From Jilunia laotingensis (lineage in GTDB: Bacteria; Bacteroidota; Bacteroidia; Bacteroidales; Bacteroidaceae): a stretch of 64,000 nt of DNA. Position numbers and translations under genes: made by a program. The stretch's first letter is position 1, and every line of letters starts with the position of its first letter. Where the stretch lies: contig NZ_JACRTF010000001.1 of assembly GCF_014385165.1 (NCBI RefSeq), forward strand, positions 1,240,001-1,304,000, read 5' to 3'. Below are positions 18,335-26,743 of this stretch, one piece after another. Under the pieces are notes generated by a model. It did no database searches. It worked only from the letters and a program-made list of their open reading frames with translations, and was not told the DNA's origin.

Positions 18335-19810
18335 ATGGAACATCAACTGACCATTTACAACACTTTAGATAGGAAAAAAGAGTTGTTCGTGCCATTGCAC
18401 GCACCTCATGTAGGGATGTACGTTTGCGGGCCGACCGTATACGGTGATGCCCATTTGGGACATGCACGTCCGGCAATCACCTTCGACGTACTCTTCCGTT
18501 ATCTCACTCACCTGGGATATAAAGTACGTTATGTGCGCAACATCACAGATGTCGGCCATCTGGAACATGATGCCGATGAAGGAGAAGACAAGATTGCCAA
18601 GAAAGCCCGTTTGGAACAGTTGGAACCGATGGAAGTGGTGCAATATTACCTAAACCGCTATCACAAAGCGATGGATGCCCTCAACGTCCTTCCACCCAGC
18701 ATCGAGCCTCACGCATCGGGACATATCATCGAGCAAATCGAACTGGTGGGAAAGATCTTGGAAGCAGGCTATGCCTATGAAAGCGAAGGCTCGGTATATT
18801 TCGACGTAGTCAAATATAACAAGGATTTCAATTACGGCAAGCTTTCCGGACGCAATCTGGACGATATGCTGAACACCACCCGCGAACTGGACGGACAGAG
18901 CGAGAAACGCAATCCCGCTGACTTTGCCTTGTGGAAGAAAGCACAACCGGAACATATCATGCGCTGGCCTTCCCCATGGAGCGATGGTTTCCCGGGATGG
19001 CATGCCGAATGTACGGCTATGGGACGTAAATACCTGGGCGAACATTTCGACATTCACGGGGGAGGAATGGACTTGATATTCCCGCACCATGAATGTGAGA
19101 TCGCACAATCGGTAGCTTCACAAGGTGACGATATGGTACATTACTGGATGCACAATAACATGATCACTATCAACGGTCAGAAGATGGGTAAGTCATTGGG
19201 CAACTTTATCACATTGGAAGAGTTCTTTACCGGTTCCAACAAGATATTGTCTCAGGCTTATACTCCGATGACGATCCGTTTCTTCATCCTTCAGGCGCAC
19301 TACCGCAGCACGGTAGACTTTAGCAATGAGGCATTGCAGGCTGCCGAAAAAGGGCTTCAGAGACTGATGGAAGCTGTGGACAATCTGGAAAAGATCACTC
19401 CGTCAGCCCATTCAACCGTAAACGTAAAAGATATACGCACCAAATGCTACGAGGCGATGAACGATGATCTGAATACACCGATAGTCATTGCCAACTTGTT
19501 TGAAGGTGCAAAGATGATCAATACCATCATCGCTGGAAACGACACGATCACCGCTGAAGACCTGAAAGACCTGAAAGAGACTTTCCACCTGTTCAGCTTC
19601 GATGTCTTGGGACTGAAAGAAGAAACAGGTTCATCCGATGGACGTGAAGCCGCTTACGGCAAAGTGGTAGACATGCTGCTGGATCAGCGTATGAAGGCAA
19701 AGGCGAATAAAGACTGGGCAACTTCGGACTTGATTCGCAACGAACTTACCGCATTGGGATTTGAGATCAAAGATACGAAAGACGGATTTGAGTGGAGACT
19801 GAATAAATAA
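18335..19810 (+). CDS. cysS: Cysteinyl-tRNA synthetase
   Basis: CysS charges tRNA-Cys. The 491-residue class I synthetase has the HIGH motif as [10 protein letters not shown] after the zinc-ligand cysteine in [11 protein letters not shown]. Further zinc ligands lie in GWHAECTAM and [10 protein letters not shown], and the KMSKS loop reads KMGKSLGN. The C-terminal anticodon-binding helices follow and the length is normal for the family. The gene lies between two unrelated-looking orphan barrel genes and ends with a hairpin. Confidence 0.97.
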   Translation: MEHQLTIYNTLDRKKELFVPLHAPHVGMYVCGPTVYGDAHLGHARPAITFDVLFRYLTHLGYKVRYVRNITDVGHLEHDADEGEDKIAKKARLEQLEPMEVVQYYLNRYHKAMDALNVLPPSIEPHASGHIIEQIELVGKILEAGYAYESEGSVYFDVVKYNKDFNYGKLSGRNLDDMLNTTRELDGQSEKRNPADFALWKKAQPEHIMRWPSPWSDGFPGWHAECTAMGRKYLGEHFDIHGGGMDLIFPHHECEIAQSVASQGDDMVHYWMHNNMITINGQKMGKSLGNFITLEEFFTGSNKILSQAYTPMTIRFFILQAHYRSTVDFSNEALQAAEKGLQRLMEAVDNLEKITPSAHSTVNVKDIRTKCYEAMNDDLNTPIVIANLFEGAKMINTIIAGNDTITAEDLKDLKETFHLFSFDVLGLKEETGSSDGREAAYGKVVDMLLDQRMKAKANKDWATSDLIRNELTALGFEIKDTKDGFEWRLNK

Positions 19811-19860
19811 ACCCTTTCTCACTCCCCCAAATATCACTTTTGAAAATCATCCCTGTCACA

Positions 19861-19922
19861 CCTAACGCCCTTTATTATTAGATATAGCATAAGACGATAT
19901 CATAATGATTAAGGGTGTTAGG
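19861..19922 (+). terminator. Probable transcription terminator hairpin after cysS
   Basis: The left arm at 19861-19882 (CCTAACGCCCTTTATTATTA...) pairs with the right arm at 19901-19922 (...AAGGGTGTTAGG) with a few mismatches across 22 positions and an 18-base loop. TATTTTCT follows. It lies 50 bases past the cysS stop. The T-run is short, so termination strength is uncertain. Confidence 0.55.
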
Positions 19923-19985
19923 TATTTTCTATTGTCAACTTCCCTATTACCCAAATTTACTACAAGCAACAACCATGCTAACAGG

Positions 19986-20107
19986 TATTAACAGTGATCG
20001 CATCAAGTATTAAAGGCTAGCATGCTGGACATTAATAACCAGCACGATAAGTATTAATACCCAGCACGTTCATTATTAATGCTTATTTCGATACTCATTT
20101 ACACTTT
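19986..20107. repeat. Phased intergenic array A, 22-bp period, six units
   Basis: The anchor hexamer [TC]ATT[AT]A begins at 19986, 20008, 20030, 20052, 20074 and 20096: five steps of exactly 22 bp. Between anchors, CCAGCACG recurs in two neighbouring units (20039-20046 and 20061-20068). Units are degenerate, not identical. Dyads include TGCTGG/CCAGCA (20023-20028 with 20039-20044) and the palindrome GTATTAATAC (20051-20060). It is one of five arrays of this architecture in the window. Confidence 0.85.
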
Positions 20108-20522
20108 TCAGAAGGAGTGGTCATTGTCAATATTCATAGGTATAATCTGTAGTATAGTAGAATGAAGCCGAGAAGATGTTTTTGTACATTTCCCAGCAAA
20201 GTATTTTGTACGAAGTCTGTCTGTAATTATTCATAAATTGTATAATTATTTCCCTGTCGTGTTAAAATACAACAATATTTAAACGTATATTATCAATAAA
20301 CACAAAAATAACCATATATTGTAAAAGGATAAGCCATTGGTAATTTAATCTATTACAAGATGAAGAGGCTATTAGCATGCGAGAGACATCCTACTGAGCA
20401 ATAAAACATTATCATTTATTGCGACTGTTGTAATTCACAAACTAATATACATGCAATTAGCCTTTTGGTACATAGAATCGATCGCGTCAATTATATATTG
20501 TTTAACAAAATCTATTACTATT

Positions 20523-22820
20523 ATGAAAAGCATATTACTATTCATTTTTTCAACCGCTTGTTTTCTGTCAACATATGCGCAAGAACTCCATTATATAAAA
20601 GGTAACGTAACGGATGAAAAGCATAAACCATTGCCATATGTCGCAGTGACACTGTCCGACCCCGATTCTATTCTAATAAAAGGCGCAGTGACGGACTCAA
20701 CCGGACATTTCACCTTCAATAACATTGAAAGAGGTAAATACATATTCACAGCAAAAAGCATGGGATTCGAAGACTTTTCAAACCCTATCGTAATGGAAGG
20801 GAAAGACATCGACATGCCTGACATCCTGCTGAGAACATCCAATTTCCTCCTGGACGAAGTGGAAGTAAAAGGTAGGGAATTCATAAGGAAAGAGGATTTC
20901 ATGCTGATTATACCCGGCAAACAGCAATCAAAACATGCCACCACAGGATATGATTTACTGGACAACCTGATGATTCCCGGTTTGGACGTGGACAAGCAAA
21001 GCGGCATTGTCAAAAATTTCAATGGACTTGTCACCCTGTACATTAACGGACGAAAAGCAGACTTCCGTGAAGTCAAATCCCTTCGTTCCAAAGATATCGA
21101 AAAGATAGAATATCATGATGCGCCAAAAGGAATATACGCGGGCGAGATAGCAGCAATTAATTACATCATTAAGGAATACAAGACAGGGGGATACCTCTCT
21201 GTGGACGGGAGACAGTCCATAGGATATTTGAACGGGGATTATAACGCAATAGCGAAAATGAGCCGAGGAAGCACGACTTATAAATTTTTCGGCGGACACA
21301 GTATGAGAAAGGTGGACAGTACGGTAAAGGAACTTGAAACGTTGAATTTTCACGATTACAATATCACCCGCAACAAAAGCGGCAACAGAGCAACAACAAA
21401 AACAAATAACCAATATGCACGTTTCGATGTAGAAAACTCCACACAAAAGCGCACATTATCCGGCAAATTGACCCTTGCGCACAGCAATTCACCACTAAAC
21501 TTTTTGGAAGAGAACATCATCTACGGAGGCCGATATGCGGGAAAAGAGTCGTCAGCCTATATTGAAAACACACAAAGCGGATGGATGCCTAACTTAGACC
21601 TCATGGGCAAGTTCAGTATAAAAAGCAATCAAATGTTCATTGCGTACCTAAATACTTCCTACTCGCACAACAACTACAATCGCATTTACCGGGAAACAGG
21701 ATTCAACTCCGCAACCGATGCAAATGAAGATTTCTACAAAGGCCTCGCAAACTTTATGTACTATATCGGAATGAAACATAACAATTCGCTATCCATACAA
21801 CTCAGTCACCTTTATCAAAACAGTAGATCGAACTACACGGGCGACTATAACAACAAACAGCAATTGTGGTCAGCCGAATCCTTCTTCTATACAAGCTACA
21901 ACCAAAGAATCAACCAGAAGCTCTCGCTCTACGCACATGCCGGTTTTTCGATGTTACAATACAAACTGTTGGGCAAAGATCGTGTCGACCGCATAGGGCC
22001 ACGACTAAACGGCCGTCTGACAATTCAACCGAAGCAAAACCAATTTATACAAGTCTCTTTTGACATCACAAGCACATATCCCACACTCGATCGGTTGAAT
22101 GATGTGGAATTGGATATAGATCCTTTTATCATCAAACGAGGGAATCCGGACATGGACAACTCCATCTTCTATCAAGGCAATGCCGGTTACAACGCACAAT
22201 TCGGCCCCATCAACATCATGGTTGCAGCTTTTTGCTTCTACTCGACAAATACAGTGGCGGAACATTACTATACAGACCAAGAAAAATTAATAAGCAGCTA
22301 TAGCAGCCATGCCGGATTCTTACTTACAAATATGATGGCAGAAATAACATGGAAAGCGACTAATAACCTCAGCATTAAAGCAAAAGGGCAATGGGTACAT
22401 AGCCGAATCTCCAAGCTTACTCACAAAGACCATACGACCTGGATGGGCAGCCTTACTATGAATTATTATCTAAAAGACTGGAAATTTAATCTCTTTACAA
22501 ACCTACCCTACAAAATAGTAGATACTTCTCTATTAAGAAAAGAGTTCAAATACAAGACAAATTACGGTGCTTCCATCAGCTGGAATCATGGAGGATGGTC
22601 GGCAGAAATAGGAACGAACAATCCTTTCAGCAAGAACTGGTCGATCACCACCGGATTGGATACAGAAGCCTATCAATATGAACAGATCCGTTATGACGAA
22701 TCACTCCAACAAACCGGCTACATCAGCCTATCATACACTTTTGACTTCGGGAAAAAGACAGACAGAGAGAAAAATGACACCAATACCAATATCAACAGTG
22801 CCATCCTGAAAGCTTATTAG
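20523..22820 (+). CDS. Outer membrane beta-barrel protein with carboxypeptidase-regulatory-like domain
   Basis: A 765-residue outer membrane protein of the TonB-receptor-like beta-barrel group. The signal peptide is MKSILLFIFSTACFLSTYAQ; this fixes the start at ATG 20523, although the frame is open to 20451. A CarboxypepD_reg-like domain covers about residues 22-105 (IKGNVTDEKHKPLPYVAVTL, SKGMGFEDF-like). A plug-like region follows at about 120-215 (LLDEVEVKGREF, VTLYINGRKADFREVKSL, DIEKIEYHDAPKGIY), then a long barrel ending SYTFDFGKK with a polar C-terminal tail. No TonB box or SusD neighbour is evident. Phased arrays lie on both sides of this gene. Confidence 0.83.
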   Translation: MKSILLFIFSTACFLSTYAQELHYIKGNVTDEKHKPLPYVAVTLSDPDSILIKGAVTDSTGHFTFNNIERGKYIFTAKSMGFEDFSNPIVMEGKDIDMPDILLRTSNFLLDEVEVKGREFIRKEDFMLIIPGKQQSKHATTGYDLLDNLMIPGLDVDKQSGIVKNFNGLVTLYINGRKADFREVKSLRSKDIEKIEYHDAPKGIYAGEIAAINYIIKEYKTGGYLSVDGRQSIGYLNGDYNAIAKMSRGSTTYKFFGGHSMRKVDSTVKELETLNFHDYNITRNKSGNRATTKTNNQYARFDVENSTQKRTLSGKLTLAHSNSPLNFLEENIIYGGRYAGKESSAYIENTQSGWMPNLDLMGKFSIKSNQMFIAYLNTSYSHNNYNRIYRETGFNSATDANEDFYKGLANFMYYIGMKHNNSLSIQLSHLYQNSRSNYTGDYNNKQQLWSAESFFYTSYNQRINQKLSLYAHAGFSMLQYKLLGKDRVDRIGPRLNGRLTIQPKQNQFIQVSFDITSTYPTLDRLNDVELDIDPFIIKRGNPDMDNSIFYQGNAGYNAQFGPINIMVAAFCFYSTNTVAEHYYTDQEKLISSYSSHAGFLLTNMMAEITWKATNNLSIKAKGQWVHSRISKLTHKDHTTWMGSLTMNYYLKDWKFNLFTNLPYKIVDTSLLRKEFKYKTNYGASISWNHGGWSAEIGTNNPFSKNWSITTGLDTEAYQYEQIRYDESLQQTGYISLSYTFDFGKKTDREKNDTNTNINSAILKAY

Positions 22821-23305
22821 TGGATGTATACTGCAAACATTACGGTGAAACGTAAATCATAAAATAGCCATCACGTTTTGTAAGATCGACAAGGGATTTT
22901 ATGGAACAAGTGACTTCTTTGCTTCAGTCTCATTGTCTATCAGACACCAAGATAAGCAAGCAAGGAAAGGAAAGCCACATCCCTCCGAAAGGAAAGTGGA
23001 GTTACCTGCAAAGATACAATGTGAAACATGCCCATGTCTGACAGTGAAACACCCCCATGTTTCGCAGTGAGACATGTACATGTTTGACAGTGAAACATGG
23101 GCATGTCTTACATACTATGTCGGCATGTTGTCATATGTTCCTTTATAAGACATGCATTAAAGGGCTACGGATAATGCCCTTTTCCTTTCCGATGTCCCGC
23201 AAGAATACTAGTCAACATGAAATAATAGATTTGATCTCCCGGAAATAACCAATTAAACTTCAAAATTGGTAAATTTGCAGGCAAAAGACAAAAAACAATC
23301 TGATC
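22821..23305. other. Gene-free region holding phased repeat array B
   Basis: These 485 bases hold the 23-bp phased array at 23021-23135 and, near the end, a TAAATTTG -7 box at 23270-23277, 28 bases before the thioesterase start. The stretch 22850-23020 has no feature that I can support. Confidence 0.7.
23021..23135. repeat. Phased intergenic array B, 23-bp period, four units plus a decayed fifth
   Basis: GTGARACA begins at 23021, 23044, 23067 and 23090: three steps of exactly 23 bp. A fifth unit (23113-23135) keeps GGCATGT with a one-base shift. Most units contain the dyad ACATGnnCATGT (ACATGCCCATGT, ACATGTACATGT, ACATGGGCATGT). Adjacent units can also pair, for example CATGTTT at 23079-23085 with AAACATG at 23093-23099. 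Confidence 0.87.
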
Positions 23306-23710
23306 ATGACTCCACAAGAATTTTTCAATGAAGACCTTTTCGCCCGAAAGACAGGCGTTGTATTGATGGAAATAGGTAAAGGATATGGCAAAGCCAAACT
23401 TGAAATAAAGAAGGAACATCTGAACGCAGGAAACCGTACCCAAGGAGGAGCGATCTTCACTCTGGCGGATCTCACCTTGGCAGCGGCCGCGAACTCACAC
23501 GGACAACTCTCTTTTTCACTGTCATCGAACATCACTTTCCTGCGTGCCAGCGGAGAAGGTGACACACTCTATGCCGAAGCGCGCGAACGTTACATCGGCA
23601 GGAGTACGGGATACTATCAGATAGATATCACCAACCAAAAGGGAGAACTGATTGCAACTTTCGAGTCAAGCGTATTCCGCAAAGACCAACAGGTGCCTTT
23701 TACTTTGTAA
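23306..23710 (+). CDS. PaaI-type hotdog-fold thioesterase
   Basis: A 134-residue hotdog thioesterase of the PaaI/4HBT group, expected to hydrolyse an acyl- or aryl-CoA in the cytoplasm. The hot-dog helix reads GGAIFTLADLTLAAAANSHG, with the catalytic aspartate in LAD. The usual HGG preceding the helix is QGG here (NRTQGGAIF), so the histidine is replaced by glutamine. The later strand region SSNITFLRAS and the end ATFESSVFRK fit the family. Length is normal. The last 11 bases overlap the convergent DUF3108 gene. The substrate is unknown. Confidence 0.88.
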   Translation: MTPQEFFNEDLFARKTGVVLMEIGKGYGKAKLEIKKEHLNAGNRTQGGAIFTLADLTLAAAANSHGQLSFSLSSNITFLRASGEGDTLYAEARERYIGRSTGYYQIDITNQKGELIATFESSVFRKDQQVPFTL

Positions 23711-24575
23711 CGATCGAGGTCAGCGGATAACGGTTTCCGGTAACACTCTTCAGGAAAGCTTTTGCCGAACCGATATTAAGGAACATGTCCAGACGGACGG
23801 GGAGGTGATTCTTGTCATCAGTTATATAGAATGTAATCACTTCCTTCTCTTTCCCTTTATCGGTATATTCCACAAAAGAGAATACCAGGCAACGATAGGT
23901 CGTATCATTCTCAGCCGTTATATTCTTCATTCCCCGGTAAATAAGGGTTTGTTCCTCTACCCTACGTCCTGTGGCCATCGGGAACTTTATTTTCTGTCCC
24001 ACGGTATAGTCCTTCGGATTATAGGAACGCGCCTGAGCGAGAATACTGAGCATATCGAAGATGCAACGGCTGTCACTATATTCCGTTTCCACTATCTCGC
24101 CATCCTTGTATGTACGCTTTTGGTTGACGTAACTTACACCGTCCCTATAAGTGAACCAAGCCTCATCGACAGTATAGCGTTTGCCCTCTTCGGCTCCTTT
24201 ACGAAAGTAACGGGGTTCAAGCTTGTCCGTCACAATGCAGGTCAGTGTATCCCGCATCTTGAAAAAGAAGTCAACCTTCTTACTGCTGATCGACATCAGA
24301 TTGAACCGATAGGCGGGTTTGGATTGATAGGTCGTTGCATTGGCAGTCAGGCTGGCTATTCCCGCCTTTACCCAAATAAACTTCCAGTTAAAGAACAAAT
24401 CGTACATGACATGTTCGCCCGACTTGAATGCTTCATTCGGAGCTTCACATTGCGCCTTTGCAGGCAGAGAAGAACAAAGACAAAAGAGTATCGCCAATCC
24501 CCCCAGAAGAATCCTTCTGTTAATCTTAGCGGTTATTCCGACTGTTGTTCCTGTTTTTATTTTTTTTATCTTCAT
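23700..24575 (-). CDS. DUF3108 domain secreted protein
   Basis: A 291-residue protein with a basic N-region and signal peptide (RRILLGGLAILFCLCSSLPAKA) followed by a DUF3108-type domain (GEHVMYDLFFNWKFIWVKAG at about 53-72, then RYFRKGAEEGKRYTVDEAW and IFDMLSILAQARSY). DUF3108 proteins are predicted periplasmic or surface proteins of unknown biochemical role. The gene starts inside the upstream Ig-like lipoprotein gene, overlapping it by 50 bases, so the pair is translationally coupled and probably acts together. Confidence 0.86.
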   Translation of the reverse strand: MKIKKIKTGTTVGITAKINRRILLGGLAILFCLCSSLPAKAQCEAPNEAFKSGEHVMYDLFFNWKFIWVKAGIASLTANATTYQSKPAYRFNLMSISSKKVDFFFKMRDTLTCIVTDKLEPRYFRKGAEEGKRYTVDEAWFTYRDGVSYVNQKRTYKDGEIVETEYSDSRCIFDMLSILAQARSYNPKDYTVGQKIKFPMATGRRVEEQTLIYRGMKNITAENDTTYRCLVFSFVEYTDKGKEKEVITFYITDDKNHLPVRLDMFLNIGSAKAFLKSVTGNRYPLTSIVTK

Positions 24576-26427
24576 CAGGTTTCTGTTTTTTCAATTCATC
24601 AAGCTTCTGCTTATCCAGAGGAACGGCCTTCACATTCCAATCCTGGTTGTATTCCATCAGCACCCTTATATCTATCAGTTGCGGATAGTAGTACACCATC
24701 TCGGGTTGCCGTTTATCTTCAAAGCTCCCCGTATCCCATACTCCGTTCCCATTCGTATCGTTAATCAGACGGGCAGAGTATTTTCCCGGGTCAAGGAAAT
24801 AAAAGTCGGCCCTACCCTCCTTGTCCACCGCACGACGACGTACCACTTTATCTTGCGAATCAAGCAGTTCGACGAAGGCAATGGAATCCGCTCCCGTCAC
24901 ATTAAAGAACAAAGCACCGTATTCATCGGTAGACCGTACCTTAAAGTTCTGTTTTATCTTGTCGGTAAACAGCCCATAAAGGCCATGAAAGGCGGTGGAA
25001 TCGACCGAGAACTCATATTCGGCCATAGGCTCCCAGTCGTAAAACAAATTATACTTGCGCAAGTTCAATGAATCCTGTTCAAACAAGAACGGCACGTCCT
25101 CCCACAATGTGTCCACTTTCAGTTTGAGATGGATAGCCGCAGTGTCATAGGATGCGATAGGTTCCTCAAAGTTCAGTGAAATATAATCGTACACATCCAT
25201 GGCAGAAGGCACGTGTGGAGATACCGGCAGGAACTGGGTCGGTTCCGGTTCTTCCTCCTCCCCTTTCTTTTTCTTCTTTTTCTTAGGCTCTTCCGTATCT
25301 TTCTTCACCTTTTTTGCAACCAGATTCAAAGTATCCGTGCGGGGTATCAACTGGTTCAAAGTATCCGTATAGAGATAAGTCAGGCTTATCGACAGCGTAT
25401 CCTGTTTGTAAAGCAACGAATCTTTTACCCAATAATGAATAGTATCATTCCTCAAATTCTTCTCGATGATAAACGCATCGGTCTCATCAAAATTCAAGCC
25501 CCTCAATTGGGGTAACGTATCTGCCTTCGCTGCAAAATAAAAAGTAAACTTTTCAGGAGTAAGGCGTTCGCTCTTGATGAGATACTGAGAGAACAACTCC
25601 TCTTTAAACGAGCGCAGAATGACATTATCGGGCAAATAGTGAGTATATTTCCGTTCTATTATCGTATCGATGGTAAGTGAATCTATCCAAGAGGTATCCT
25701 GACGAAGACGTTCTTCCCAGCGCGGAATAATCAACGAGTCGTCAAAAGCAATCGCTTCACTTTTTTGGGTAAAGGCAAAGTTCTGATCGGAATCCATCAA
25801 CCCGTAAATGCGATATTTGCCGGGTGCAACGCCACGGATCGAGAAACGACCACGGCTATCGGTACGCGCCACCCGGTCAAACGGGAGTTTTGTGAAAGCC
25901 GTGTCGCTCAAGTTAGAATGTAATCCCACCAACATCCCTTTCACCGGTTCGAGGTCTGAAGCCTCAAGCAACGTACCGGATACTTCCAATGTATCGATCG
26001 CTCCACCTGTAGAGAAGGTATACGCAAAATTACCTAACGGATTTCCTTCGTTATTGTCCACGATGGCATCCGAGAAATCAATCGTATAGGTAGTATTGGG
26101 TTTCAACGAATCGAGCAGGTTGACGTGTATCCTCTTCCCGGATGCTTTTATCTCGGGCATCTGTATCTGCGGTGGGGAAACGACAACCTTTTCATTCGCC
26201 TTCTCGAGTTTTATAAATTCGTCAAATACAAGTGAAATCTTTGTCTTGTTATTATTCAACGCTCCATCAACCGGTGAACTGCCGATAAAACGGGGTGGAG
26301 TCTCGTCGATCGGACCACCGTCCGGTCGTCCTATACTTGCACAGGAATAAAGGACAGCCACCAAGGTGACTGCGCTCATTATCTTGCGGATAAGCTGCTT
26401 CCTATTGTATTCTTTCTTCCTTAACAT
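24526..26427 (-). CDS. Ig-like (Big_5) domain lipoprotein
   Basis: A 633-residue SPII lipoprotein: basic N-region (RKKEYNRKQLIRK), hydrophobic core, lipobox LYSC with C29. A Big_5 (SbsA-type Ig-like) domain follows at about 43-135 (PPRFIGSSPVDGALNNNKTKISLVFDEFI split over that span, then TYTIDFSDAIVDNNEGNPLGNFAYTFSTG). A carboxypeptidase-regulatory-like segment comes next (RGRFSIRGVAPGKYRIYGLMD). There is a lysine-rich run KKKKKKG near residue 400, and the C-terminal tail is strongly basic and Asn-rich. A -7-like TAATTTTG (reverse strand, 26439-26432) sits just 5 bases before the ATG. Function is unknown; surface or periplasmic location is inferred. Confidence 0.86.
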   Translation of the reverse strand: MLRKKEYNRKQLIRKIMSAVTLVAVLYSCASIGRPDGGPIDETPPRFIGSSPVDGALNNNKTKISLVFDEFIKLEKANEKVVVSPPQIQMPEIKASGKRIHVNLLDSLKPNTTYTIDFSDAIVDNNEGNPLGNFAYTFSTGGAIDTLEVSGTLLEASDLEPVKGMLVGLHSNLSDTAFTKLPFDRVARTDSRGRFSIRGVAPGKYRIYGLMDSDQNFAFTQKSEAIAFDDSLIIPRWEERLRQDTSWIDSLTIDTIIERKYTHYLPDNVILRSFKEELFSQYLIKSERLTPEKFTFYFAAKADTLPQLRGLNFDETDAFIIEKNLRNDTIHYWVKDSLLYKQDTLSISLTYLYTDTLNQLIPRTDTLNLVAKKVKKDTEEPKKKKKKKGEEEEPEPTQFLPVSPHVPSAMDVYDYISLNFEEPIASYDTAAIHLKLKVDTLWEDVPFLFEQDSLNLRKYNLFYDWEPMAEYEFSVDSTAFHGLYGLFTDKIKQNFKVRSTDEYGALFFNVTGADSIAFVELLDSQDKVVRRRAVDKEGRADFYFLDPGKYSARLINDTNGNGVWDTGSFEDKRQPEMVYYYPQLIDIRVLMEYNQDWNVKAVPLDKQKLDELKKQKPDEDKKNKNRNNSRNNR

Positions 26428-26743
26428 GGTGCAAAATTAAAGGTTCTCGAATAATAAACGTCATACTTTACACTAATTTAATGAAAAAACGAGGAATAGG
26501 TTCACCGATAGTCTCCAAATGTCAACTATTTACTGAAATATTCCGTCCTAGCAGGAAGGCCTCTATTAATAAGAGAAAAACATAGTTAAAAAAGAACGGG
26601 ACAAAGAACATTTTTAGCATAAAATGAAGTACTTTTGCAGCGAAAACCGAGAAAAGCCACTCGGTTTTCTTCTTCTATCTCCTGTCTTTACTATGGATGC
26701 GCGATATAGCCGAGAAATTATCAATAAACACTGAAATAAAAGT
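26428..26743. other. Divergent promoter region of the Ig-like lipoprotein and RND operon
   Basis: These 316 bases hold no gene. They contain the reverse-strand -7 box at 26432-26439, the forward -7 box TACTTTTG at 26630-26637 for the efflux operon, and a strong hairpin at 26643-26668 in the operon leader. The stretch 26460-26600 shows nothing that I can support. Confidence 0.65.
26643..26676 (+). promoter_or_regulatory. 5'-leader hairpin with T-rich tail upstream of the RND operon
   Basis: AAAACCGAG (26643-26651) pairs perfectly with CTCGGTTTT (26660-26668) around an 8-base loop and is followed by CTTCTTCT. The upstream -7 box TACTTTTG (26630-26637) predicts transcription starting near 26644, so the stem would be the first thing transcribed. 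A second GCCGAGAAA at 26709-26717 could pair with the CTCGG arm instead. It looks like an attenuator or a 5'-protective stem. Confidence 0.6.

Larger units (their letters stand above)
19811..20522. other. Gene-free region holding a hairpin and phased repeat array A
   Basis: These 712 bases contain the cysS 3' hairpin (19861-19922) and the 22-bp phased array (19986-20107). The remaining 400 AT-rich bases before the barrel gene show no open frame or motif that I can support. The barrel gene frame is open back to 20451, but the signal peptide starts at 20523. Confidence 0.7.

Noticed and set aside
23652..24764. 370-codon forward open frame across DUF3108
   Set aside because: It is antisense to two genes with clear signal peptides and domains, and its own product shows no signal, motif or start context.
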